DNA of 64,000 nucleotides from Gambelia wislizenii. Taxonomy: Eukaryota > Chordata > Lepidosauria > Squamata > Crotaphytidae. Positions 54,594 through 64,000 of the stretch are shown here, piece after piece. The position numbers and the translations under genes are program-made. The stretch covers positions 118,614,309 to 118,678,308 of the forward strand of contig JAUMIR010000002.1 of assembly GCA_030847615.1 (NCBI GenBank). Direction: 5' to 3'. Every line of letters starts with the position of its first letter. Position 1 is the first letter of the stretch. The notes beneath the pieces are model-generated. The model saw only the letters and a list, made by a program, of their open reading frames with translations. It made no database searches and was not told the origin of the DNA.

Positions 54594-57500
54594 AGCAGGT
54601 TCACCACCTGGGAACATCCTCGGAACCTGCTAACCCCAGCATGACCTGCAGCAAAGACCTGTTGTTGGTGGCAGCTAACCTTAGACTGCCTTCCATGGAG
54701 CTTGTGGGAGCCATGATAGACTCGGGAGCCTCCAACAATTTCATGGACTTAGGATTTGCCACCAGTCATCAGATACCACTAGAGGCCCTAGCTGAGCCTA
54801 GACCCGTAGAGACTATCGATGGGCGGCTCCTGTGGTCCGGTCCTGTCACTCACCAGACTCCGTTGCTTCACTTGGAGATCCAGGGCCACATCAAGGAGAT
54901 CCAGTTCCTGTTGGCCGAGGTGCCTCACTTCCCTTTGGTCCTAGGGATGCCCTGGCTCTCCAAGCATGATCCACACATCTCGTGGGCCCGGCGGGAGGTT
55001 CTGTTCGCCTCCGAATTTTGCCAGGAGCACTGTTGGCTGGAGCAGATCCCGGCAGCCATGGCAACAGACGCCAAGGAGTGCTCAGTGATGTTGCCCGAGA
55101 AATACCAGGATTTCGCTGACGTCTTTGACAAGTGGGAGGCGGATCGGCTCCTGCCTCACAGACCATATGACTGTGCGATTGACTTGATACCTGGGGCCCT
55201 GATCCCAGCGGGACGCCTCTACTCCCTCTCAGAGCCTGAGCTGGTGGCTCTGAGGGATTTCTTAGAAAAGAACCTCAAGAAGGGGTTTATCCGCCCTTCA
55301 AAGTCTCCTGCAGGCGCCCCTGTGTTGTTTGTGCAGAAAAAGTGTGGGGAGTTACATCTCTGCAGTGACTACCACGCCCTTAACTGGATCACCATCAGGA
55401 ACTGGTACCCCTTGCCGCTGATCACAGAACTGCTGGAGCGGCTCCGCCATGCCAAGGTCTTCACTAAGTTGGACCTCAGAGGGGCCTACAACTTGGTGAG
55501 GATCAGGGCCTGGGATGAGTGGAAGATGGCCTTCCAGACGAGGTATGGACATTATGAGTACACCGTCATGCCATTTGGCCTCTGTAATGCCCCAGCCGTC
55601 TTCCAGCACTTCATCAACGATGTCTTCCGGGACTATCTAGAGTGCTTTGTGATCATCTACCTGGATGACTTTTTGATTTATTCTCCCAGCCAGGCTGCCC
55701 ATGATGCCCACATTCGGGCCGTCCTTCAGCGTCTTCGAGAACACCGCCTCTATGCCAAGTTGGAAAAGTGTGCCTTCGACCTCTGGGAGGTGGACTTCCT
55801 GGGCTACCGAGTCTCCGCTCAGGGGGTGGCCATGGACAACTCCAAGGTGGAGGCAGTGTTATCATGGCAAACTCCTAGCTGCCGGAAGGATGTCCAGCGG
55901 TTCCTGGGGTTCGCCAACTTCTACAGAAAATTCATCGCGAATTATGTGCCTGGTGAGCCCTCTTTCCCAACTGCTGCGAGGGAAGACCCGCTTTCAGTGG
56001 ACACCTGCGGACCAGAAGTCGTTTGAGGTCCTAAAGGAGAAGTTCACATCAGCCCCAATCCTGCAGCACCTGGATCCACGGAAACCTTTTGTGGTGGAGG
56101 CAGACGCCTCAGACGTGGCGATTGGGGCTGTGCTGCTTCAGCCCACGGGGGCCGGGGGTCGCCTGTTGCCTTGCGCCTTTTATTCCCGTCAGCTGTCTCC
56201 TCCTGAATGCAACTACACCATTTGGGAGAAAGAGCTGTTGGCTATTAAGGCCGCCTTTGACACGTGGCGGCATCTGTTGGAGGGAGCGGCTCATCCCATC
56301 TGGGTCCACACCGACCACAGGAACTTGGAGCATCTCCAGACGGCCCGGAAGTTGTCCCAGAGGCAGAAGCGGTGGTCCCTGTTTTTTGGGTGCTTCAATT
56401 TCCAGCTCCAGTACGTTCCTCGGGCCCAGAATCAGCAGGCCGACGCTCTCTCCTGGAAGCCAGAGTATGCCACGGAACCAGAGGGGGAGCTTCGGTCCAC
56501 CATTCTGCGCCCAGAGAATTTTGCTGCTCCTCCAAGGGAGGCTACACTGCTGGACCAGGTTAGTGACCTCCAGAGCCGGGACCCGTTCGTGACCCAGCAT
56601 TCGGCGGAGGGGGATGCCTCTCCTTTTGAGTTCCAAGATGGCCTGCTCTACCACCAGGGCCGCCTTTATGTACCAGCAGGCCCATGTCAGGAGGCGGTCC
56701 TGCGGTTGTGCCATGATGCCAAAACAGCAGGGCACTTTGGATTTTGCAAAACCCTGCACCTCCTCACCCGGGAGTTTTGGTGGCCTCGGGTCCATGCGGA
56801 GGTGGCCCAGTATGTGGACACTTGCCCTGTGTGTCGCTGTGCTAAGGATCATCTGGGGCGACCTGCGGGCTTACTGCTGCCTCTGCCGACGCCTTCGGGG
56901 CCCTGAAAACTCATCTCGATGGACTTTATCATGGACCTGCCCCCTTCTGCAGGCTGTACCACCATTTGGGTGGTGGTGGACCTGTTCTCCAAGATGGCTC
57001 ATTTCATGCCTTGTACTGGCTTCCCACGGCGAAGGAGACAGCCCGGATGTTTATACAGCACATCTTCCGGCTCCATGGCCTTCCTGAGGGAGTAGTCTCT
57101 GATCGAGGAGCCCAGTTTATGGCCTGGTTCTGGACTAGTCTGATGTGGCTCCTGGACATCGCGCCTCACCTGTCCTCAGCGCACCATCCTGAGTCCGATG
57201 GCCAGTCAGAACGCACAAATGGGACACTGGAGCAGTACCTCCACTGTTACTCCAGTTACCGCCAGGAGAACTGGGTCGACCTGCTGCCGTTGGCCGTGTT
57301 TGCCTACAACAACTCCGTGCGTGCCTCCACCCAGCAGATGCCCTTCTTTGCCACTGGCGGCTACCATCCACGGGGATTTCCAGCTGTGGCCCCTGGCTCG
57401 GTGGTCCCTGCAGCAGACCAGTGGCTCCAGGAACTCCGGGCTGCTCAGTCCTTACTATAGGAACAGCTTGAGGTGTCCAAGGAGGCGTATAAGTGGGGCA

Positions 57501-57997
57501 CGGATCGTCATCGGCAGGAAGGTCCTCCTTTGCAGGTGGGGGATTCAGTCTGGCTGTCCACGCGCCATCTCCTGCTCCAGCGGCCGTGTCGGAAGTTGGA
57601 TGCTCAATTTGCAGGGGCCTACAAGATTGTGGCCCAGGTGAATCCCGTGGCTTTTCGGCTCCAGCTTCTGCGGACGTGGCGGATCCATCCAGTCTTCCAT
57701 CGGTCCCTACTGCTTCCGGCTTCAGGGGTTCATCCCAATGCTGGTCCTGCACCTCCGCCTGATCCGGTTTTGGTGGATGGGGAACAGGAATTTGAGGTGG
57801 CCCAGATCTTGGACTCTCGTCACCATTGGGGCCACCTTCAGTATCTGGTCGACTGGGTTGGCTACAGGCCAGAGGACCACTCCTGGGAAGATGCCTCCGA
57901 TGTCCATGCTCCCCGCCTGGTTCGGGCGTTTCACCACCGCTTCCCGGACCGGCCTCGTCCTCCTCCGGGTGCAGGGGAGGATAATGGGAGGGAATGA
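54575..57997 (+). pseudogene. Chromovirus pol with chromodomain, two frameshifts and two stops
   Basis: Frame 2 from 54575 holds protease ('AMIDSGASNNFMD' near 54712) and RT ('KLDLRGAYNLVRI', 'MPFGLCNAPAVFQ', catalytic 'YLDDFLIY' near 55660). A frame change near 55950 leads to frame 3 with RNase H ('VVEADASDVAIGAVL' near 56093, 'WVHTDHRNLEHL') and the integrase zinc region ('FWWPRVHAEVAQYVDTCPVC'). TGA at 56904 follows. Frame 3 resumes with 'MDFIMDLPP' (first integrase Asp). A shift near 57022 leads to frame 2 with '[10 protein letters not shown]' (second Asp) and 'ESDGQSERTNGTL' (Glu). TAG lies at 57458. The same frame then gives the C-terminal integrase part and the chromodomain 'FEVAQILDSRHHWGHLQYLV' near 57790 onward, ending at 57997. 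As it stands pol is not translatable as one protein. The chromodomain would target integration through histone marks. Confidence 0.9.
57970..57997 (+). promoter_or_regulatory. Polypurine tract
   Basis: A purine-rich run ('gggagg', 'gggaggga') directly before the 3' LTR, overlapping the end of pol. It primes plus-strand DNA in this family. Confidence 0.7.
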
Positions 57998-58606
57998 TGT
58001 CATGGTCAGCCAGGACTCTGAGGACTCAGAAGGTGAGGAGGCTGAGCAAGTAGCAGAAGAGCTGGCTCTGAGTCTAGGCCTGAAGAACCCAGGGCTCAGC
58101 AGCCTAGCCCTCCCCCAGCACAGGGTCCAAGCCTGGGAGACATAGTAGAGCAAGAACAAGAGGTAGAAGAGCAGGTCCCTACCTTTAGCCAAAGAAGAGC
58201 AGAGAGGGCCTGGCTGCGTCATTCCTGGAGATTAAGAGAGAGAAGCTCATCAATCACCCCGCAGCTGGGAGTGGGAGCTGGGCCAACATAAGTAGCTGGG
58301 GGATGCTGAGTTCTTTGTTTCAGGCAGTCTGCGTTTCCTGGAGGAAGCCTCTGCCTGTGACTCTCCTGCTTCTTGGAACCTTGCTATCTTGAGACTTCAG
58401 ATATCCTGACCTTGGACTGCCTTCATTGACCCACCTGCCGGAATCCTTTTGACCTTGGACTGCCTCTTCGTTCTTCGCTCTCTCTCTCTGTGTGTGTACT
58501 TCTTACCCTATAGGACTGCTACTGACAACACCAGGTACTGTGCTTTTCAACTGAGTTGTTGCCGAGCCGGGTGATCTTATCAGCTATTTAAGTTGGCTTC
58601 TCGACA
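57998..58606 (+). repeat. 3' LTR of the chromovirus
   Basis: 609 bp from tgtcatgg to ctcgaca. TG...CA ends are intact here. Confidence 0.9.
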
Positions 58607-58648
58607 GCCTTAGGGTCACGATAAGACAGAAACAACTTGAAGGCACCT
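58607..58648 (+). mobile_element. Sauria-type SINE (copy 4), right part
   Basis: Resumes with the duplicated gcctt and 'agggtcacgataag', ending '..aacttgaaggcacc' and a T-rich end. Confidence 0.8.
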
Positions 58649-58736
58649 TTTTTGTGACCCCCCAAGCTTAGAACTGGCAGAAGTTCTGATAACTGAAGAC
58701 CTGATGTCTGTACCATTTGATAGAGTACTCCCTAGA

Positions 58737-58777
58737 CAGACACACACACACACATACCATACCACACACACACACCA
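58737..58777. repeat. (CA)n microsatellite
   Basis: cacacacac with 'catac' interruptions. Confidence 0.9.
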
Positions 58778-59405
58778 TGAAAACTACTGCAGTATACAGG
58801 TGACATGCTCTGGTTGTCTGTAAAGTGATTGATATGAAGACTGACTCTTCACTGGAGAATATGTTTCTCAACAGAGACAATTTTGGTACTGGAATAGAAA
58901 ATAACTCCCCAATATAATTAATACTGGGTCTTCCTGCAAAGCAACCAGCATTTCTCTTTCAGGGTTTGTATCCATTTTCTAATTTTTTTTTAGGTTCACA
59001 AACACATTTTTGTTTGATTGTTTTCAGCTAGGAACAACAATAATAGTATTTTTAGGATGCAGAAATTATTTTAGTCACACTTTTTTCAGAGAAGAAGATC
59101 TGTCAGCCCCTTTAAAAAGTTCTGGCTCCCATGAACACACGTTTTATGGCTCTGGGTGTTTGGGTACTGTGGAATGCTCTTCACTGTCTGCATCCACAAA
59201 TATTTCTGTGGGCATGGTATATTTTTATCACCTGAAATACAAGTGGAATTCCCATTGGTTCACAAAATTCCCCAGATGTTGCTCAGTGCAATAAATAAAT
59301 AAGTACCCATGTAGATAATTATCATATGCTATTTGTAAAAAGGAATGCTTCTCCTCTGCAATGGAACACAACAGCTGTTTAAAATAGTACATCACACAAC
59401 AGTCC
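58778..59405. other. No gene recognised
   Basis: The 94-codon frame at 59010-59294 has no known domain. Confidence 0.4.
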
Positions 59406-59462
59406 AAATTATTTCTTTATTTTATTTATACCCACCTTTCTCCCAGAATGGAATTCAAGTGG

Positions 59463-59694
59463 CATGTGTATGTGCTTTCAAGTTGCCTGTCAACTTATAG
59501 CAACCCCATGAATTGACAAGGGTTTTCTTTCCCAAGAAATACTCAGAGGTAGTTCTGCCAGTTCCCTCCTCTGAAATATAGCCTACAGCACCTGGTATTT
59601 GTTGTTGATCTCCCATCCAAGTACCAACCAGGGCTTACCCTGCTTAGCTTCCAAGAGCAGACAGGATCTGGTGCCTTTAGGGTATTTAGGCCCT
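59463..59694 (-). mobile_element. 5S-rRNA-derived SINE (5S-Sauria type)
   Basis: On the minus strand 59693-59580 resembles vertebrate 5S rRNA over its length, including the internal promoter words 'gaagctaagcaggg' and 'acttggatgggaga' and the end 'aggtgctgtaggc'. A SINE body follows, with a tail '..gttgctataagttgacaggcaacttgaaagcac' like the Sauria/BovB tail. It is flanked by tcaagtgg (59455-59462 and 59697-59704). It is an RNA polymerase III type 1 promoter SINE, now decayed. Confidence 0.8.
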
Positions 59695-60295
59695 AATCAA
59701 GTGGTGTACAACATTTTAAAAACACAATGCAATTAAATTCTTAGTACAAATGTTAAAGCACAATTAAAATAAACTTTGATTTAAAAACACAAATGAAAAA
59801 CAAGTAAAAAAACAGTATTAAAAAGGCATTTTGAACATAATAAAATAAAAACACTACAATGCCCATTAAAAGCTCTTTCTGCCACAGCATACAAAAAGCC
59901 AAAAGCCTTCTTAAATAAAAAGGTTTTTACCTGCAGACATTAAGAGCATGGGCAGGCTCATATAGGGAGACATCATTTTTCAAATAGTCTGGGCCCAAGC
60001 CATGTAGGGCTTTAAAGGTCAAAGCCAGCACTTTGAATTCTGCCCAGAAATGGATTGGTAGCCAGTGGAGTTTTTTGTTTGTTGTTGAATGCTGGGAGCT
60101 GGGAGGTAGGTAATTTACAACTTAAGGTTCTACTAGAAGCTAGTTGTCTATGTGAGATCCATGAAACTTTGTGATGGAACAGAAGCCCAAGAGATTGGAA
60201 GCTTCTTACTTGCTCCAGGGGACCTTACCTAGTAAATCTTCTTTGTTTGGTCACTCAGATAAAGAATGCTGAAGTTAAATCTTCTAACTACTGTC

Positions 60296-61435
60296 CAAAT
60301 ATTCAAATGAGTGACATTTGGAAACTGGAAGGAGGTCTTGAGTGGAGTGCCTCAGGGTTCTGTCCAAGGGCCTTTATTCTTCAATGTTTTTGTCAATGAC
60401 TTAGATGATGAGGTAGAGGGTATCCTTATCAAGTTAGCAGATGGCACAAAACCAGGAGGCGTGGCTAACACATTGGAAGATAGGAACAGAATTCAAAAGT
60501 AACTAAATAAACTAGAAAATTGGGCAGAAATTAATAAAATGCAATACAAAGGAGGCAAACGAAAAAAATTCTACATTTAAGCCACAAAAATCAAATGCAC
60601 ACTTACAGAATGGGGGGTACATGGCTCAGCGGGACTACATGAAAAAAGGACCTTGGGATTATTGTTGGTGATAAGTTGAACATGAGCCAGCAGTGTAGCG
60701 TGCACATCAGTATAGCATGCACAGCAGTGCACATGTGGTGGCTCTCACCTCTCGAAGAACCATATCCTCAGGCTGCACAAATGGCAAAAAAAGTTTAATT
60801 TTATTTTAACTGGCATTAATAGAATCATAATTTCCAAGTCAAAGGGAGTATAGTCTATACTATATTCTGCATTGGCCAAGTCTCATCTGGAATACTGATT
60901 CTGGGCACCTCATTTTAAGGAGGATATAGACAAGTTGGAGCAGGGTTTAGAGAAAGGCAGCAAGGATGGTAAGAGGTATAGAGAACAAAGCATATGAGGA
61001 AAGGTTGAAGGAAGTGGGCAGGTTGAAGGAAGTGGGCAGGTTGAAGGAAGTGGGCATGTCTATCTTGAGAAGACTGAGAGGTGACATGATTGCAATCTTT
61101 AACTAGCTCAGGGACTGTCACATAGAGGAGGCTGCAGGCCTGTTCTCTGCTGACCCAGAGGGTAGGACTAAGTCTAATGGTTTGAAGTTACAGGAGAGTA
61201 GATTTCAATTGAAAATTAGAAGGACCTCCTTGACAGTAAGAGTGGTTTGGCAATAGAATCAATTACCTAGAGAGATGTTGAGAGCTCCTCCTCTGGATGT
61301 CTTCAGAAAGAGACTGGACAGCTACTTGCTTGATGTTGTAGGTGGAGATCCTGCATTAAGCAGAGGGTTGGACTCAATGGCCCATGTGGCCCCTTCCAAC
61401 TACGAGTCTATGAGACTATGAGTCTATGTACCACA
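60296..61435 (+). mobile_element. CR1 LINE, truncated, diverged subfamily
   Basis: RT text 'LSGVPQGSVQGPLFFNVFVNDLDDEVEGILIKLADGTKPGG' shows the catalytic FADD position reading LADG. It continues through the CR1 C-terminus and 3' end ('gggttggactcaatggcccatgtggcc') to a short 'gagtctatgagactatgagtctatg' tail. Many indels are present. Confidence 0.85.
61003..61056. repeat. 18-bp tandem triplication inside CR1
   Basis: ggttgaaggaagtgggca three times, exact. Confidence 0.95.
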
Positions 61436-61525
61436 CACCTCAGAACCTTGCCCAGAAAAGGAATATTGGAGACTGGCCGCTAGTTATTCAGTGTAGCTAT
61501 TCAGTTCAGGGAGGGTTGAAGGTTT

Positions 61526-61553
61526 TTTTGTTTTTGTTTTTGTTTTTGTTGTT
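61526..61553. repeat. (GTTTTT)n run
   Basis: Four to five gttttt/gttttt-like units inside the L2 remnant. Confidence 0.85.
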
Positions 61554-61689
61554 TTGGTAGGGGCCTCAACACAGCTTCCTTTAGACAAGATGGAGCTCTG
61601 CCTTGCTGCAATGATGCATTCATACTGTTACCCATTCAGCCTGACCCCCTCTGGCTACGTTTATAATCCAGGAAGGGCAAGGGCCCAGT

Positions 61690-62400
61690 GCACATCTCAC
61701 CTCTCCAAGGACCACATCCTCAGGCTGCACTAATGGAAAATTACACCTTGTGTCCCTCTCATCATACTGGGAGAAATTAGGTTAGCAGCATAATTAGCTA
61801 AACTGGAATTTTACCAGAAAATTTATCAACAAGATTATGTGGGGAGTTTCCCCATGTATGGTTGCACATGGTGCTGACTACAGCTACCTAGAAACCTGAA
61901 CTCCATGCCAAATGTGATTTCACCAGAAAGTGATAAAAGGTTGGAACTTTCATGAAAAGAAACATTTCAAGTGTCTTAGAAATGTCAGGCTATTTCCTTT
62001 AATAACATCATTGATTTAGTACAAGATGTTTGAATATCTCCAAAGCCAATCATTTGTTTTTTTCCCTTCCCCTTGAGTATGACATGAAATTTGGCAGATC
62101 CCCTTAAGCTGCTTCATTCCTAGCTACCTTTGACCTCATGGAACCTCTAGACCTCTTTGTCCCCTGAGGCATGATGAGAATTCAAAACCATCATAGCTTT
62201 TCATTAGGTGTTTCTCATTTGGAAGCACTGAATTATTCTGTCTTTGAAGAGGAAAGCTTGGTTTATTTTTCTTAATCTATCCTTAAAAAAAAAAGATTGC
62301 TGCCTTTGGGGACTGTACTAAAACTAGCATTGTTCTGTGAAATAATCCACTTTGTCCCATGAAATTTTCACTTTGTACTTGTTTTGCAGTGACTGAGAAT
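61690..62400. other. No gene recognised
   Basis: No repeat or coding signal identified between the L2 remnant and the second DIRS. Confidence 0.4.
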
Positions 62401-62406
62401 GTAATT

Positions 62407-62560
62407 TCTTTTTCGTGGTCTCTGTGAATGCACACAATGGGTAATCCTGTGCTTGTGCAGAGCACTTTGAAACTTCTAACACCTCAACTTTTGGGCAGTA
62501 GCTCCACCCCACTCCACCCTCGTCTATATAAGCTCCTACCTCTCACCAACTGCTAGTTCC
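62407..62560 (+). repeat. Left inverted terminal repeat of the second DIRS
   Basis: Starts at ttctttttcgtggtctctgt, the same internal point as the first element's left end. It contains 'gtctatataagc', a TATA-like box near 62523. Confidence 0.7.
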
Positions 62561-62898
62561 TTTTTTTCTGCCATGTGGAAAAGCACTGAAGGAACTTCTG
62601 TAAAACCTCATCTTTCTTTTGCCCTCTTTTGGACTTTTTCTGGAAATTTACTGTCCTCGGACTGGGTTTTGGCTTCTCTCTTGTTTATCCCTCGGATTTG
62701 ACGCTTTGGACTGGCTTGCTTGATCTCTTCTGACCTCAGACTTGAATGGTACTGCGTCTTTCTTCATCCCTCGGACTCGGTTACTCGGACTGATTGGTCT
62801 GTTTTTGACCTCGGATTAAATGGTACTGTCTATTTTGCTTAACTCCTTGAAAACATCTGGAGTAGGTTTCTTCAAATCTTGCTCCCAATGCTCTGCTA

Positions 62899-64000
62899 AA
62901 ATGATCAGATCCAACAGTCATTCCAAATGCCTCATGCTTGGGAGAAGCACATGATGTGCAGGCATGCAGGCATTGCAAAGCCTTCACACCACAGGCCAGA
63001 AGAAACTGAGACAAAAGGCTTAAGGCCTTGCTCTATGATCAGGCCCTATCTGCCTCAGCATCGGCTAAGGCTTTGGGCTTGGGAACCATCCCAAAGTCCC
63101 CCAGGGATCCGGCCAAGAACGGCTCAGCCTCTGTACCTCCCAAAGCCACTGGTAAATCTGCCCCGATGCCCACCAGGGCGAGAAACAACAGTACCAGCAA
63201 CTCCTGTACCAATGATACCGGTGCTTCAAGGAGTGACCAAAGAACGGTACCGTCAGATGCGGTACCGGAGCCATTGCAGAAGAAGGTGGTAATGAAAGAC
63301 CCCACCTTGAAGAAGGCTAAGGCTGTCGGAAACAAAGGATTCCCTCAGCGAGGTTGATCTTGTGAACGCAAGAGGCCTAAACAGCAAGATTGCCAATCTC
63401 AGGACTCTACATTGAAGCAGTCCAAGAGCGGCCTAGAGACAAGTTTTCTGATATCACCTCCGGCCAAAAGATGCCTAACAATACCATCACCTGATTGACT
63501 CCGGGCGGACCAGACTGCCTACGCAGTGGAGGATATGGCAGACTACTCATCTTTGGGCATTCGGATCATCCGAGTGTCACGTTCCAGGTCACCATTGGAC
63601 ATTGGTACCGTGGTGCAGCAACGTGCCCAGTCTCACTCGCAGTCCTGGTCACGCTGTCGGTCCCATTCTCAGTCTCACTCCAAGTCTCACAGGAGTTCCC
63701 AATCTCACTCCTGTTCTACATCCTGTGGAAGATATCGGTCCCGGCATACCTCCCGTTCCCGATTGAAGGGAAGTTGAATGGCACGGTCCCTCTCTCGCTC
63801 GACCTTGATCCATCAGTCCCACTCTCCATCGGTGGCTCAGCCAAGTTCACGGTTCTGCACTCCTCACTGGACTCTGATACTGGAGATTCTGGACAAACAG
63901 AAGATACCTTCACCGAGACCATTAAAATCCCTGGTATTGGGAAGGTCACCACTTCCGAGACCCTGGTCCTACTCAGCCTCAAGGTCCCTGACACCGAGTC
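62899..64000 (+). pseudogene. DIRS gag-like ORF with SR-rich tail, broken
   Basis: The start region is decayed. Cys/His text like the first element's ('NSHSKCLM', 'CRHAGIAK / QACRHCKAFT'-type in shifting frames) lies at 62905-62990. Frame 1 is open from 63028, with 'LSASASAKALGLGTIPKSP' and Ser/Pro/Lys-rich text, then stops at 63355 and 63496. From 63526 a markedly Arg/Ser-rich stretch runs about 63569-63768 ('SRSRSPLDIG', 'SHSQSWSRCRSHSQSHSKSH'), with a stop at 63775 and the same frame continuing to the window edge. An RS-like tail suggests nuclear or RNA-linked behaviour, but this is inference. Confidence 0.65.

Larger units (their letters stand above)
53061..58606 (+). mobile_element. Ty3/gypsy chromovirus LTR retrotransposon, complete structure, decayed pol
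   Basis: 5546 bp: 5' LTR, PBS, gag, pol (protease, RT, RNase H, integrase, chromodomain), polypurine tract, 3' LTR, with a 5-bp target duplication. There is no envelope gene. The domain order and terminal chromodomain place it among vertebrate chromoviruses (sushi-ichi-like). By eye the LTRs differ at roughly 25-30 of about 605 aligned bases plus a 5-bp indel, so the insertion is not recent. Confidence 0.92.
59410..61680 (-). mobile_element. L2-type LINE remnant, interrupted by a 5S SINE and a CR1
   Basis: 59410-59462 and 59705-60085 match the L2 3'UTR and end of ORF2 in minus orientation ('gcccaagccatgtagggctttaaaggtc' equals 1209-1236; 'ggtagccagtggag' also matches). 61440-61660 matches the region at 2255-2400 ('cagaaaaggaat.ttggagactggcc', 'cttcctttagacaagatggagc'). 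Text for 1290-2255 is missing. 60086-60295 is unassigned. Confidence 0.65.
62407..64000 (+). mobile_element. Second DIRS element, left part, truncated by the window edge
   Basis: 62407-62560 is homologous to the left terminal repeat of the first DIRS ('cgtggtctctgtgaat.cacac..tgggt.a.tcctg', 'gcagagca', 'ggcagtagctccacccc') with considerable divergence. A leader and a gag-like frame follow. Only the left 1.6 kb is visible. Confidence 0.8.

Noticed and set aside
54005..54607. 200-codon minus-strand frame opposite chromovirus gag
   Set aside because: Antisense shadow of an open gag frame; no motif.
56109..56852. 247-codon minus-strand frame opposite pol
   Set aside because: Antisense shadow in GC-rich coding DNA; no motif.
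53061..58606. Endogenous retrovirus with envelope
   Set aside because: There is no envelope frame between pol and the 3' LTR, and pol ends in a chromodomain overlapping the polypurine tract; it is a Ty3/gypsy retrotransposon.
59580..59693. Functional 5S rRNA gene
   Set aside because: Many mismatches, and a SINE body and tail follow directly, with flanking duplication; it is a SINE head.

Overview
The window reads as nuclear DNA of a vertebrate, most probably a squamate reptile and perhaps an iguanian lizard. The clues are tRNA-derived Sauria-type SINEs with BovB-like 3' tails, a 5S-rRNA-derived SINE with the same kind of tail, BovB, CR1, L2, RTE and L1 LINEs side by side, DIRS tyrosine-recombinase retrotransposons, a chromodomain Ty3/gypsy element, hAT and Tc1/mariner MITEs, and a mariner. 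There are no operons, ribosome binding sites or prokaryote-style gene packing. The species assignment is inference.

Almost all coding potential belongs to mobile elements. Left part (1-21.6 kb): an L2-type LINE on the minus strand with an uninterrupted 867-codon frame (967-3570), one candidate 60-bp host exon (4363-4422), a BovB LINE 3' part split by a MITE, several fold-back MITEs, CR1 3' ends and a Sauria SINE. Centre left (21.6-28.0 kb): a nearly complete but decayed DIRS element with gag, RT/RNase H, a downstream domain, tyrosine recombinase, inverted terminal repeats and an internal complementary region. Centre (28.7-34.6 kb): a hAT-like MITE split by a CR1, a BovB endonuclease fragment, a TA-flanked MITE and another CR1.

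34.68-39.90 kb: an apparently full-length minus-strand RTE-clade LINE with a 10-bp target duplication. A plus-strand, 5'-truncated L1 with its own 8-bp duplication is inserted in its 3' part. At 46.4-46.9 kb lies a short derivative made only of the RTE 5'UTR and 3' end, flanked by a perfect 11-bp target duplication. At 51.7-52.6 kb there is a deleted mariner. At 53.06-58.61 kb a complete Ty3/gypsy chromovirus (LTR-gag-pol-chromodomain-LTR, 5-bp duplication) sits inside a Sauria SINE. It has a putative self-priming PBS and a gag/pol GGGAAAC slippery heptamer, and pol carries two frameshifts and two stops. The right end holds an L2-like LINE interrupted by a 5S SINE and a CR1, then the left part of a second DIRS element that runs off the window.

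The elements interact mainly by nesting and by parasitism. The SINE tails match BovB, the short RTE derivative matches the RTE LINE, and target duplications let the insertion order be read. The only sign of a host gene is the single exon-like segment, so most of the window may be intronic or intergenic. No new defence-type system was found. The most notable items are the RTE deletion derivative, the resolved nests, and the replication signals of the DIRS and chromovirus copies.
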